64,000 nt of DNA from NCBI GenBank assembly GCA_029817715.1, contig JARUPY010000371.1:310001-374000 (forward strand). The letters are read 5' to 3'. The position numbers and the translations under genes were made by a program. The notes under the pieces were generated by a model, which made no database searches, had not been told where the DNA came from, and saw only the letters and a program-made list of their open reading frames with translations. The DNA comes from Melastoma dodecandrum. Taxonomy: Eukaryota > Streptophyta > Magnoliopsida > Myrtales > Melastomataceae. Of this stretch, positions 1-8,137 are shown piece after piece. Numbering within the stretch: the first letter of the stretch is position 1; every line of letters starts with the position of its first letter.

Positions 1-390
1 CTCGACGGCACCGTGGTAGGCGATCGGCCGCCGTCCTTCGCGTCGGAAGTCGGCACCCTTCGGCGTCTCCCAGACGCCGCTCGGGTCGACGTTGAGGAAA
101 CCATTGGCGACAAGAGCGTCGAAGATGGCCTCGTCCGTATGCGGTGGTGCCAAGCCGCCGAACCGATGCTTGATCGATGAGTGCTCGCGCGAGCTGAGTG
201 GCAGCTTCGAGCAGATGATCGATGCGTATTGCGCGGGCTCGTTCTTGAGCAGCAGACCTTCGCGCACGGCTTCGAGCCTGATCTTGTGCGGAAGGTCGCT
301 TTGATAGCCGCACATGCGAAAGGCATCTCGCATTGCGTTGCGGGCGCAGCGGTAGGAAATGCCGGAGAGAAGGTCGCGCTTGATGTTCAT
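1..390 (-). CDS. Partial hypothetical protein (runs off left edge)
   Basis: Reading leftwards from ATG at 388-390 there are 130 codons without a stop up to the window edge, so only the N-terminal part is present. I do not recognise the family; the product is basic and soluble-looking, with a cysteine-poor N-terminus. GGAG lies 11 nt upstream. The nearby upstream ATGs run straight into a stop, which supports this start. It is divergent from the gene at 552, so 391-551 holds the promoters of both; I see no further gene there. Confidence 0.75.
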   Translation of the reverse strand, partial: MNIKRDLLSGISYRCARNAMRDAFRMCGYQSDLPHKIRLEAVREGLLLKNEPAQYASIICSKLPLSSREHSSIKHRFGGLAPPHTDEAIFDALVANGFLNVDPSGVWETPKGADFRREGRRPIAYHGAVE

Positions 391-551
391 GCCATGAACA
401 TCTCCGACAAGCATTCGTCAAGGTCAACACATTTTTGACCAAAACCCGTAACCTCTGATTCCCATAGCCGACTGATCACTCAACCTTGAATCGTAGCCTA
501 TACTGCTGTTCGGATTGATCTTTCCGTTCCTGTCCCATATATGTTCCCGAA

Positions 552-1034
552 ATGGGTCTTCGGGGCACCACACCGTCTGCAAGACGTCACCACCGCTGCA
601 AAGCGTGTGGTCAGCCTTTGCGCGACCATTTTTCCACTACGGTCGCCCTCGGCGAAAAGTGCCGGATGAACGCCAAGGAGGAAGAATACCTCGACCAGAG
701 CAGGGACCTTTTCCGCCCTGCCGATCACGCGGACTATTCGTTCGAGGTCGTCCATCATGTCGTGTGCATCGAAGACAAGAACAGCGGACGGTCGGTGACG
801 AACGATGCTGACGCAGTGATCCAGCACGTTGTGCGAGAGCTTGGCGAACGCTTCGAGGGCATTGTGATCTACAAGGATTTGGCGAACATCTGGGATCAGA
901 TGCTGGTCACACGCCGCAGCCCGCGCGTCTTCGCTGGCTTCCGAGCCCTGTCGACCTTCGACAGATACGAGGCGATCAAGCTGGCGCTCAAGGCGACACA
1001 GCCCGCAAACCGCCTAGTGTGTCATTTGAAATAG
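552..1034 (+). CDS. Zinc-ribbon protein, DUF6011-like N-terminus
   Basis: 160 aa. Residues 16-38 carry a C-x2-C-G...H...G-x-x-C pattern (CKACGQPL ... GEKC) like the small DUF6011 zinc ribbons common in phages and actinobacteria. The rest is a mixed alpha/beta domain that I do not recognise. The zinc motif lies right after the first ATG, so I keep that start although no Shine-Dalgarno (SD) sequence is visible. The opposite-strand frame over 498-827 is a shadow. Function unknown; a nucleic-acid or protein adaptor is plausible. Confidence 0.7.
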   Translation: MGLRGTTPSARRHHRCKACGQPLRDHFSTTVALGEKCRMNAKEEEYLDQSRDLFRPADHADYSFEVVHHVVCIEDKNSGRSVTNDADAVIQHVVRELGERFEGIVIYKDLANIWDQMLVTRRSPRVFAGFRALSTFDRYEAIKLALKATQPANRLVCHLK

Positions 1035-1083
1035 TCAGTTGGGGTTGATTATGGCAGAGCGCCCCCATAAAGCCCGCGCCTTG

Positions 1084-1095
1084 ACGAAAACTCGT
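1084..1095. promoter_or_regulatory. Palindromic operator-like site ACGARNNYTCGT (copy 1)
   Basis: ACGAAAACTCGT, preceded by TTG so that TTGACGA could serve as a -35 box. It ends 7 nt before the ATG of the gene at 1103. One of ten copies of the same 12-bp inverted repeat found almost only between genes. Confidence 0.55.
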
Positions 1096-1102
1096 TGGGG
1101 AC

Positions 1103-1408
1103 ATGATGGGCGGCGAGAGAGAACCCATATACGATCTTACCGGGAAGACGTTCGGATATTGGAAGGTCCTGCGCTTCGTACGCGGATCGAAGGGGAAGTG
1201 GCTCTGTCGTTGCCGATGCAATCGCACAAAGGAGGTCTCGTCCTGGAACCTGCGCAACGGCGAGTCCAGGGCCTGCACGTTCTGCGGCCACTCCAGCGAC
1301 TTGCGGGGCAAGGATGTGCTCCCTGAGAAGGAGACAAAGGCGCTACCTCGTCGACATGCCATATCGCCGTTCTCCGGCGAACCAATCGCGGCGCGTGCTG
1401 GGCGTTAG
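1103..1408 (+). CDS. Small zinc-ribbon nucleic-acid-binding-like protein
   Basis: 101 aa. The N-terminus has the D-L-T-G-K-x-F-G-x-W-x-V-L pattern followed by C-x-C-x-C and a C-x2-C-G pair, as in the many phage zinc proteins that resemble the DNA-recognition part of AP2/HNH-type homing proteins but lack a nuclease core. The start may be 1103 or 1106 (tandem ATG). A palindromic operator lies immediately upstream. DNA or RNA binding is inferred from the family look only. Confidence 0.7.
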   Translation: MMGGEREPIYDLTGKTFGYWKVLRFVRGSKGKWLCRCRCNRTKEVSSWNLRNGESRACTFCGHSSDLRGKDVLPEKETKALPRRHAISPFSGEPIAARAGR

Positions 1409-1416
1409 AAATCAGA

Positions 1417-1446
1417 TTGACGGCCGAAGCAAGTATCCTGTATAAA
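1417..1446 (+). promoter_or_regulatory. Promoter of the threonine leader
   Basis: TTGACG (1417-1422), an 18-nt spacer and TATAAA (1441-1446) form a good sigma70-type promoter. The same -10 is part of TATAAATA, the T4-type late box, placed 5 nt before the leader ATG, so early and late use are both possible. Confidence 0.6.
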
Positions 1447-1453
1447 TAGGTTT

Positions 1454-1513
1454 ATGAGCACGACTACCACCACGACAACGACGACTGCTTCGGGGCTTTC
1501 CCCGTTGACGTGA
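1454..1513 (+). CDS. Threonine-rich leader peptide (attenuator)
   Basis: A 19-codon reading frame encodes Met-Ser, then nine threonines in a row (all four Thr codons used: ACG x4, ACT x2, ACC x2, ACA x1), then a short tail and TGA. It is followed by hairpin CGGGG/CCCCG at 1491-1504 and a strong terminator at 1542-1576. Three tRNA-Thr genes lie about 450 nt downstream and a ThrRS gene is elsewhere in the window. This is the layout of amino-acid leader peptides such as ThrL in enterobacteria. Translation of the leader is inferred. Confidence 0.65.
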   Translation: MSTTTTTTTTTASGLSPLT

Positions 1514-1576
1514 GGTGTTGTGCCTAGTGTCAGCGTCGAATAGCCCCGGCAGCGCAAGCTTCCGGGGTTTTTCTTT
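1491..1576 (+). terminator. Attenuator: competing hairpin and rho-independent terminator
   Basis: The terminator stem AGCCCCGG/CCGGGGTT (1542-1549 with 1562-1569) continues through an inner AGC-GCAA-GCT tetraloop and is followed by TTTTTCTTT. The 5' arm (1542-1548, AGCCCCG) is also perfectly complementary to CGGGGCT at 1491-1497 inside the leader frame, which gives a 7-bp antiterminator. A third fold, 1491-1495 with 1500-1504, competes with it. Ribosome position on the Thr codons could choose between the folds. Confidence 0.7.
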
Positions 1577-1600
1577 GTCCACTGCACGGAGGAGGCAGCA

Positions 1601-1954
1601 ATGGAATTGAATAGCTATGACTGGCTCGCAGTGCGCCGTGCGTATTGTGATGGGCCAGAGGGATGGAGCCTAATCGTCAACGATCTTCTCTTGGAGATCG
1701 ATGGCTTCATCGCGGGTACAGACGCGAAGGTCTCGGTTCTCCAGATCAAGGAGAAGTTTGGATCGCTTCGTTTCTACTATCGCGTCGAGGGCGGACCGGC
1801 ATGCCTCATCAACAAGATCGACGAGAAGGTAAGCGCCGCCGAACGTCGGTCGGAGGTGGCATGTGTAGAGTGCGGCGAAGCCGGGATTATCCATAATATA
1901 AATGGATGGATCAAGCCGGTATGCGATATTCATAAGGAGAAGAACGTACAGTAG
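1601..1954 (+). CDS. Conserved phage/proteobacterial hypothetical protein
   Basis: 117 aa, strong SD (GGAGGAGG) 8 nt upstream. The middle reads Q-I-K-E-K-F-G-S-L-R-F-Y-Y, followed by an amphipathic helix and a C-x2-C-G ... W-I-x-x-x-C-x-x-H cysteine/histidine cluster. This is a pattern I know from many uncharacterised phage and proteobacterial proteins. Probably zinc binding at the C-terminus. It lies between the threonine attenuator and the tRNA-Thr cluster, so read-through would express all of them together. Confidence 0.8.
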   Translation: MELNSYDWLAVRRAYCDGPEGWSLIVNDLLLEIDGFIAGTDAKVSVLQIKEKFGSLRFYYRVEGGPACLINKIDEKVSAAERRSEVACVECGEAGIIHNINGWIKPVCDIHKEKNVQ

Positions 1955-1960
1955 AATTTC

Positions 1961-1976
1961 GCTGCGGTAGCTCAGT

Positions 1977-2009
<33 letters not shown>

Positions 2010-2036
2010 CCGGTTCAAGTCCCGATCGTAGCACCA
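1961..2036 (+). tRNA. tRNA-Thr (anticodon GGU)
   Basis: 76 nt cloverleaf with encoded CCA. The anticodon stem CTTCC/GGAAG encloses loop TTGGTAA, so it decodes ACC/ACU. The acceptor GCTGCGG pairs with TCGTAGC with two G-U pairs. The T stem has two mismatches, so it is slightly degraded or carries sequence errors. Confidence 0.9.
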
Positions 2037-2037
2037 T

Positions 2038-2113
2038 GCTGGCATAGCTCAGTCGGTAGAGCGCCGGATTTGTAACCCGGAGGCCGGGGGTTCGATCCCT
2101 CCTGCCAGCACCA
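2038..2113 (+). tRNA. tRNA-Thr (anticodon UGU)
   Basis: Perfect acceptor stem GCTGGCA/TGCCAGC, D arm GCTC/GAGC, anticodon loop TTTGTAA, T loop TTCGATC, encoded CCA. Decodes ACA (and ACG by wobble). It starts 1 nt after the previous tRNA, so they are co-transcribed. Confidence 0.93.
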
Positions 2114-2133
2114 TTATTCTTTGTTACACTTTG

Positions 2134-2208
2134 GCCCACGTAACCTCAGTGGTAGAGGCATCCCTTCGTACGGGATATGCGCGCGTTCGATTCGTGCCGA
2201 GGGCTCCA
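2134..2208 (+). tRNA. tRNA-Thr (anticodon CGU)
   Basis: Acceptor GCCCACG/CGAGGGC with one A-A mismatch, D stem CCTC/GAGG, anticodon stem ATCCC/GGGAT with loop TTCGTAC, T stem GCGCG/CGTGC, CCA encoded. Decodes ACG. There is one extra base between acceptor and D stem. With the two preceding genes it completes coverage of all four Thr codons. Confidence 0.75.
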
Positions 2209-2248
2209 CACTCATCCGAACATCACCCAAGGTGCGTCTGCACGGGAA

Positions 2249-4795
2249 ATGGACGTCGCGCTGCGAGTCCTGTACGAAAACTGGTGCAGAAACCAAGAGG
2301 GTCACGTGTCGGGGTGTAGGATCGAGCAGGCACGGACGGCGCTGTGCGCCATCGCCGTCGCTTTCGGAATTAGTGTCCTCATCGGCTGGCAGCTCGACAT
2401 CCAAGCGCTGAAAGCGCTGTTCGCGATCCATGCCACGATGAAGGTGAACACCGCGATCGCGATCATCAGCCTCGCGGCGTCGGTCCTCTGCATCGATCCA
2501 GGCCGTCCATCGTGGCGTACCTGGATGTCGGCCGCCCTATCGTCGTTCGCTATCATCATCGGCATGGCGACCATCGGCGAGTACGTTTCTCACACGAGCT
2601 TCGGCATCGACGAGCTGTTCTACAAGGATAGGATCAGCAACCACTATCCCTACCCAGGGCGCATGTCTGCGATCGCTTCCGTATCGTTCGTGTGTCTCGG
2701 GCTTTCGAGCCTCGCTATGCTGTTCGAAGACAGGCCGCTTGCGGTGAAGTTTGGCCAGGGCATCGCCATTCTTCCGTTGGCGGTCGGCTATCTGTCGTTC
2801 GTCTCCTATCTGTATGGCACCGAGAACCTCTACGTTTTTGGTCCCTACATCACCATTGCCTGCAACACCGCGCTTTGCCTCGTCTTCATCGGAGCGAGCA
2901 TCATGATGACGCGCTACAAGGAAGGCTTTCTCGCGGAATATGTCGGTCGGCCAATCGCGATCGGCGTGCTCATCAACTCCATCGTCCGCGCGGTCTTCGT
3001 CCCAACCGTCCTGGGATTCCTGATCGTCCTCGGCGTGCGCAGCGACTACTACAACAATCTCTTCGGCCCTTCGCTCTACGCGCTTGGGACCGCCCTCGTG
3101 CTGCTCTGGCACGCCGTTCAATCGAGCCGCACGGTCTGCTCGGCTGAAGACGCCGTTATGGCTGCGTCGGCCGAGATCAGCCGTCAGCGCGAAGCTCTGC
3201 GCCTCAGCGAGGAGCAGTTCCATACCGTCGCCGACGCCATGCCCAACATCATCTGGGTCGCGGACCCGGACGGCGGTGTGACTTGGTACAATCGCAGGAC
3301 CATGGAGTTCTCCGGCCTCTCGATGGAGACGCTTTGCGGAGAAGGCTGGGCGCACTTCGTGCACCCCGACGACGTCGGTCACACCCGCACGCGCTGGAAT
3401 AGCGCGAGGCTGGCAGGCGTCCCCTACTTCAATGAAATCAGGCTCAAACGCTACGACGGCACCTTCCGCTGGTACATCGCCCAGGCGGAGCCGATCCGGA
3501 CCAAGGGCGGCGAACTCATCCGCTGGATCGGCGTCAACACCGACATCACCGATCAGAAGGAAGCCGAGATCGCGCTGGAAAAGCGCATCGACGAAGCGGC
3601 CCAGGACAAGACTCTGATCGAGGATCAGCTCCGCCAGTCGCAAAAGATGGAGGCGGTGGGTCAGCTGACGGGAGGGCTGGCGCACGATTTCAACAATCTG
3701 CTTGCTGCGATCTCCGGGAGCTTGGAGCTGATCGATCGTCGCGTCGCGAACCAGAAGTACGACAAGATCGACCGCTACGTGCAGACGGCCATGCAGGCGA
3801 CCTCACGTGCCGCGACGCTGACGAACCGGCTCCTGGCCTTCTCACGCCGCCAGACGCTCGACCCGCACAGCCTCGTCATCAACGATCTCGTTGCGAACAT
3901 GACCGATCTGGTGACGCGTACGGTCGGCCCCGGCATCAAGGTCAAGGTCGTAAAAGGCGACGAGCCGTGGCTTGCCTTTGTCGACGCCAATCAGCTCGAG
4001 AACTCGCTGCTGAACCTTTGCATCAACGCCCGCGACGCGATGGCGCCCGACGGCGGCCGTCTGACGATCGAGGTTCTCAACCGGAAGCTCACAGTCTACG
4101 AGGCTCGGCTCCTCGACCTTCCCACGGGCGAATACATCAAGCTTCGCGTGTCCGACACCGGCACTGGCATGTCGCCAGACGTCAAGGCGCGGGCTTTCGA
4201 TCCATTCTTCACGACAAAGCCGATGGGGCAGGGTACCGGCCTCGGGCTATCGATGGTCTACGGTTTCGTTCGCCAGTCAGGCGGTCGCGTCCGCATCGTC
4301 TCTGAGACCAATCACGGCACCCAGGTGACGATCACCCTGCCGCGCGAGAGCAAGTCTACCCTGGTGGTCGATGCAGCACATGCCGTAGTCGCTCAGGCGG
4401 CAATTGCAGCGGCCGAGAAGACGGTGCTGATCGTCGAGGACGAGCCCTCCGTGCGGATGGTGGTTGTCGAGCTGCTCGAAGAACTCGGGCATCGCGTGCT
4501 GGAGGCTGAAGACAGCCAGACCGGCTTGCGTATTCTCCAGTCGGCGGTGGCGGTCGATCTTCTCGTGAGCGACGTTGGTCTGCCTGGGGGCATGAACGGC
4601 CGCCAGATGGCCGATGCGGCGAGGTCGACGACGCGACCTGACATGCGCGTGCTCTTCATCACCGGCTATGCTGAGAAGGCCGCGATCGGCGACACCGGCC
4701 TGCCGGTCAACATGGCGGTCATCACCAAGCCATTCGCCCTTGACGTCTTGGGCACAAAGATTACTGAAATGCTTTCAGAGGACTACAAATGGTAA
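2249..4795 (+). CDS. Membrane hybrid histidine kinase (7-8 TM, PAS, HisKA, HATPase, receiver)
   Basis: About 848 aa from ATG 2249 (the start is uncertain; an in-frame ATG at 2177 lies inside the tRNA). Residues ~25-305 form seven to eight membrane segments of the kind found in rhizobial sensors. A PAS domain follows at ~322-435. The HisKA phospho-acceptor His is near 479 (A-H-D-F-N-N), the ATP-binding boxes N-A-R-D-A-M, D-T-G-T-G-M and G-T-G-L-G-L follow, and a receiver domain ends the protein with phospho-Asp near 775 (L-L-V-S-D-V-G-L-P) and the conserved Lys (T-K-P-F). All catalytic residues are present. A complete hybrid kinase is exceptional in a phage. The likely role is rewiring a host phosphorelay from the inner membrane. 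It follows the tRNA-Thr cluster and is translationally coupled to the next gene. Confidence 0.9.
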   Translation: MDVALRVLYENWCRNQEGHVSGCRIEQARTALCAIAVAFGISVLIGWQLDIQALKALFAIHATMKVNTAIAIISLAASVLCIDPGRPSWRTWMSAALSSFAIIIGMATIGEYVSHTSFGIDELFYKDRISNHYPYPGRMSAIASVSFVCLGLSSLAMLFEDRPLAVKFGQGIAILPLAVGYLSFVSYLYGTENLYVFGPYITIACNTALCLVFIGASIMMTRYKEGFLAEYVGRPIAIGVLINSIVRAVFVPTVLGFLIVLGVRSDYYNNLFGPSLYALGTALVLLWHAVQSSRTVCSAEDAVMAASAEISRQREALRLSEEQFHTVADAMPNIIWVADPDGGVTWYNRRTMEFSGLSMETLCGEGWAHFVHPDDVGHTRTRWNSARLAGVPYFNEIRLKRYDGTFRWYIAQAEPIRTKGGELIRWIGVNTDITDQKEAEIALEKRIDEAAQDKTLIEDQLRQSQKMEAVGQLTGGLAHDFNNLLAAISGSLELIDRRVANQKYDKIDRYVQTAMQATSRAATLTNRLLAFSRRQTLDPHSLVINDLVANMTDLVTRTVGPGIKVKVVKGDEPWLAFVDANQLENSLLNLCINARDAMAPDGGRLTIEVLNRKLTVYEARLLDLPTGEYIKLRVSDTGTGMSPDVKARAFDPFFTTKPMGQGTGLGLSMVYGFVRQSGGRVRIVSETNHGTQVTITLPRESKSTLVVDAAHAVVAQAAIAAAEKTVLIVEDEPSVRMVVVELLEELGHRVLEAEDSQTGLRILQSAVAVDLLVSDVGLPGGMNGRQMADAARSTTRPDMRVLFITGYAEKAAIGDTGLPVNMAVITKPFALDVLGTKITEMLSEDYKW

Positions 4796-5055
4796 TGAAG
4801 GTAATTGGAGTAACGGAAGACGGCAAGCGCGTCGTCAGTGGAGTATATGAATTCTTTTCGACTTACGGTCTGCCAATCGATATTATTGCTGTCGAGTTGC
4901 AAGAGCACGACATGGTCATCGGTTGGGATGCGTTCTACGCCGAGGCGGCTGAGGCCGGTGTTGGCTTCCGGAGCATCGTGACCCGCATCGGCGAAGTGAT
5001 GCCGTCGCAGAACCACATCGACGTCCTGCGCGAACTCTGGAACAGCATCCCCTAA
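4795..5055 (+). CDS. Small hypothetical protein coupled to the kinase
   Basis: 86-88 aa. The start is either ATG 4795, overlapping the kinase stop as TAATG, or ATG 4789. Residues 10-70 are predicted helical, with a central I-D-I-I-A-V-E-L stretch and a W-D-A-F-Y motif. The protein is soluble, with no cysteines. The family is not recognised. Tight overlap suggests co-expression, perhaps a partner or output of the histidine kinase; that is inference only. Confidence 0.75.
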   Translation: MKVIGVTEDGKRVVSGVYEFFSTYGLPIDIIAVELQEHDMVIGWDAFYAEAAEAGVGFRSIVTRIGEVMPSQNHIDVLRELWNSIP

Positions 5056-5063
5056 GGAGAAAA

Positions 5064-7022
5064 TTGCTCAGAAAGATAATGACCGCGTTGCGCGGGATGT
5101 TTTACAAAAGACCTATAATTGATACTTTGGACATTACAGCTTTGAGCGAAACAGATTTGACGGCGCTTGTCGAGAAGAATGTCGGCGCCGCGCCCAAGAC
5201 CAAGAAGCCGCGAGAGCCAAAGGCCCCGGCGTTCATCATCGAGTTCGGCCGGTCCGGCGAGGTCGTGATCCCCACGAGGGATTCCAACTTCGCGAAGGTC
5301 CTCTTCGATTGCCTGCGTTACTCGCATTCGGCGACGCGCATCCGCAATATGGACGGCGTCTACAGTCTCGCGTGGCTGGTCGGTCAGGCCGACCAGATCA
5401 GGAGCTGGGCAGCCTGCTCAAACGCGGGGACGAAGGCGCTCTTCGCACCTCTTCTGAAGGTGATGGAGGAACGCGAAGGCGAGTTGCGGCAGGAGAGCCT
5501 GCAACGCATCGCAGACGGCGTCATCATCTTCAACGACCTACCCCTCCTCCTCACCAAGGGCGTCGAGATCATCGTCGATGAAGGCGAGAAGCAGGGCGCC
5601 ATCGTTCACAAGACGGAGATCAAGCAGACGATGTTCGGGCAGTACTGCCTGATCAACGCCGACATCATCACGGTCGATAAGAATAACGATCCGGTCCGCA
5701 ACCGCGTGGCTTACTCCATCGACCCGTGGGATGGTTTGATCCCAGTCGATAGTGGCTCGATCCGTCGCATCACCGACGAGGAGAAGGCGGAGCTTACAGA
5801 GCGCGGTGCGATCTTCCGTTCCATCGGGACGACGGTCAGCCACGTTCACAACGATGGCTCGCTCTACGTCCCGAGCTGGGGCGGCTTCCGCGAGCACGCA
5901 GCAACCGGTCGCGTGATGATCGACTGCAACGCGCTCAACCAGATCGATCCCGACCTCCTCCGCAGCCTGATGATCTCCGGCTCGCACGTCGAGGACGACG
6001 ATGACGATGACGATCTGGATTTCCTTGATACGGCGTTGGACGCTGACGGCGACGAGACCGATGTCATCGAAGATACGATCTCGGACCGCGATCTCTGGCT
6101 GACCGTCCCCTACCTCGTCGGCTTCTCGCTGTCGTCGAAGCGCTGGGGACGCCTGCTCGTCAAGAATCTCTCGCAGATCAAGTGGCGCGAGGATGCCTTC
6201 GCCAAGCTCGTGATGAACGAGGATGACAAGGAAGTCATCCGCTCGCTCGTCGAGTACAGCAACGGCTCCTTCAAGGACCTGATCGACGGCAAGGGCGGCG
6301 GCACGATCATGCTGCTGCACGGTGAGCCGGGGCAGGGCAAGACGCTTCTCGCTGAGACTACGGCAGAAACGCTCCAGCGCCCGCTCTACACGATCAGCGT
6401 CGGTGAGCTGGGTATCAACCCGGATCAGCTCGAAGAGCGCCTGCGCAATGTGCTTGAGCTGGCAACCACCTGGAACGCGGTTCTTCTTCTCGACGAGGCT
6501 GACATCTTCCTGGAGGCACGTAACGAAGAAGATATCGTGAGAAACGCGATGGTTGGAGTGTTCCTTAGGAACCTCGAATACTTCAATGGCCAAATGTTTT
6601 TGACCACGAATCGTGTGAACAACATCGACCCGGCGTTCTTCTCTCGTATTGCCGTCGCGCTTCGCTTCGACGAAGCCGATGAGGCCAAGCTCCGTTCGAT
6701 CTGGACCAATCTGCTCAGCGCGGCTGGCATCGAACATGTCGATGCGGACGATCTCGCCCGCACCTACAGCGATCTCAATGGTCGCCAGATCAAGAACTCG
6801 ATCCGTCTGGCGCAGACTCTTGCCCGCGCCCGTGGTGAGGAGATCGTCACCAAGGCGCATCTCGATCGTACGATCGAGCTTGGCACCCGCTTCCTTCGCG
6901 AGACGAAGAAGCAGGAGCCGCGCGGCTCGGTGAAGAACAGCTTCGACGTCGTTGTCGAGGATGTGTCAGCCAAGTCGCAGGAAGAAGCTGAACTCGAAGC
7001 CTTCATGGCACTTTACGGATAA
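5064..7022 (+). CDS. AAA+ ATPase
   Basis: 652 aa from TTG 5064 with AAGGAG 5 nt upstream (alternative ATG 5079). Residues 1-~370 are an unrecognised N-terminal region ending in an acidic run of aspartates (~310-320). The AAA+ module follows: Walker A G-E-P-G-Q-G-K-T near 420, Walker B L-L-L-D-E-A-D near 475, a sensor-1 T-T-N-R near 515, and a C-terminal lid. The order resembles classical AAA proteins (BCS1/FtsH-like module) without a protease domain. It may remodel a protein or membrane complex. No partner is obvious; it lies in the same direction as the kinase and the phosphoesterase. Confidence 0.9.
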   Translation: MLRKIMTALRGMFYKRPIIDTLDITALSETDLTALVEKNVGAAPKTKKPREPKAPAFIIEFGRSGEVVIPTRDSNFAKVLFDCLRYSHSATRIRNMDGVYSLAWLVGQADQIRSWAACSNAGTKALFAPLLKVMEEREGELRQESLQRIADGVIIFNDLPLLLTKGVEIIVDEGEKQGAIVHKTEIKQTMFGQYCLINADIITVDKNNDPVRNRVAYSIDPWDGLIPVDSGSIRRITDEEKAELTERGAIFRSIGTTVSHVHNDGSLYVPSWGGFREHAATGRVMIDCNALNQIDPDLLRSLMISGSHVEDDDDDDDLDFLDTALDADGDETDVIEDTISDRDLWLTVPYLVGFSLSSKRWGRLLVKNLSQIKWREDAFAKLVMNEDDKEVIRSLVEYSNGSFKDLIDGKGGGTIMLLHGEPGQGKTLLAETTAETLQRPLYTISVGELGINPDQLEERLRNVLELATTWNAVLLLDEADIFLEARNEEDIVRNAMVGVFLRNLEYFNGQMFLTTNRVNNIDPAFFSRIAVALRFDEADEAKLRSIWTNLLSAAGIEHVDADDLARTYSDLNGRQIKNSIRLAQTLARARGEEIVTKAHLDRTIELGTRFLRETKKQEPRGSVKNSFDVVVEDVSAKSQEEAELEAFMALYG

Positions 7023-7046
7023 CATTAGTCGCAAAGCATAGTTGGT

Positions 7047-7589
7047 ATGATTTACTTTACTTCAGATACGCATTTCTCGCACAAAAACATAATCAAGTAC
7101 TCCAAGCGCCCTTACAAGGACGCGCAGGAGATGAACGAGAAGCTCATCGAGAACTGGAACGCTCGCGTTGGCGCGAACGACGACGTCTACCATCTCGGGG
7201 ACTTCGCCTTCGCCGACTCCGCGAAGGTCGAAAAGTATCTGGAGCAGTTGAACGGCAACATCCACCTCATCTTCGGCAATCATGACGACGATGAGGTGCG
7301 AGACCTCCCGCTGTGGGCCTCACAGGGAGACTACAAGGAGCTGACGGTCGACGGCCACAAGGTGTGCCTCTCCCACTATGCGATGCGTCGGTGGAACGGC
7401 AGCCACAAGGGCTCCTACATGCTCTTCGGCCATACGCACGGCTGGCTGGAGCCGATCAATCGGTCACTCGATGTCGGCGTCGACAATGGCTGGTGCAATT
7501 ACGCGCCGGTCACGTTCGGAGAAATCCTGGCGAAGCTCGGCGAGCTGGGGCTCAACAATCCTCCTCCTCCGCTGGATCGCGTCAAGTGA
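7047..7589 (+). CDS. Calcineurin-like metallophosphoesterase
   Basis: 180 aa. All metal-binding motifs are visible: D-T-H-F-S-H at residues 8-13, H-L-G-D-F near 50, F-G-N-H-D-D near 77, a His near 105 (L-S-H-Y) and F-G-H-T-H-G near 125. This is the short phage/bacterial phosphoesterase family. Substrate unknown (nucleotide or RNA end are usual guesses). It overlaps the next gene by 4 nt (GTGA), as in an operon. Confidence 0.92.
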   Translation: MIYFTSDTHFSHKNIIKYSKRPYKDAQEMNEKLIENWNARVGANDDVYHLGDFAFADSAKVEKYLEQLNGNIHLIFGNHDDDEVRDLPLWASQGDYKELTVDGHKVCLSHYAMRRWNGSHKGSYMLFGHTHGWLEPINRSLDVGVDNGWCNYAPVTFGEILAKLGELGLNNPPPPLDRVK

Positions 7590-8137
7590 TCTCGCCCATC
7601 GAGAGAGCCTTTCTCGATGGACATAGAAGTGGACAATGGCACGCTCTGAACCGTATCTTGGACTTGTTGAGTACGTTTGAGACCAAAGTGATTGACAAGA
7701 CCGACCTTTATGAGCAGGTCCATGACTTGCGCCCTGCGAGCCTCGATCCGAGCGTTCCCAGCTTCACAATTCCAATTGATCGTCTGGTCGTTGGCAACCT
7801 TGTGGCCCCCTGGATGACGTTCAGTGGCGCAGGTGTGTCCATCAACACGACGACCGGAGAGGTGAAGGTCGAGGAAGGTCGCGATCTCGACGAGGTCGCG
7901 AAGTCCTTCTGGGAAGCCGTGCAGCGCTTCACTGGCGCACGCCATGAGCCGACGTTGCCGACACGCGAGGAGCTGGCCGAGGAGATGTTCTCGTTTTTCA
8001 AGCTGTCGAGCAAGTGGAACTTCGTGTTCCGGCCGGATTGTGGAGACATGGACGATGTCGTCTTGGACGGAACCTTCGACCTTCTGAAGCTGTCTGACGC
8101 GGTCCTCGCCAAGGTGGCCCGCTCCAGCGATGTCTAA
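7586..8137 (+). CDS. Hypothetical protein
   Basis: 183 aa from GTG 7586, overlapping the phosphoesterase stop; the frame is open further upstream but that part would lie inside the previous gene. The N-terminal half resembles a helical bundle followed by a beta-rich segment. No motif is recognised. The end overlaps the start of the Pth2 gene at 8130, so it belongs to the same transcription unit. Confidence 0.75.
   Translation: MISPIERAFLDGHRSGQWHALNRILDLLSTFETKVIDKTDLYEQVHDLRPASLDPSVPSFTIPIDRLVVGNLVAPWMTFSGAGVSINTTTGEVKVEEGRDLDEVAKSFWEAVQRFTGARHEPTLPTREELAEEMFSFFKLSSKWNFVFRPDCGDMDDVVLDGTFDLLKLSDAVLAKVARSSDV

Noticed and set aside
498..827. Leftward reading frame opposite the zinc-ribbon gene
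   Set aside because: The rightward frame has the zinc motif and better composition; the leftward one is a shadow.
2537..3685. Long leftward frame opposite the histidine kinase
   Set aside because: Entirely antisense to well-recognised kinase domains; a GC-rich shadow.
5538..6860. 440-codon leftward frame opposite the AAA+ ATPase
   Set aside because: Covers the Walker motifs in antisense and has no SD or recognisable domain.
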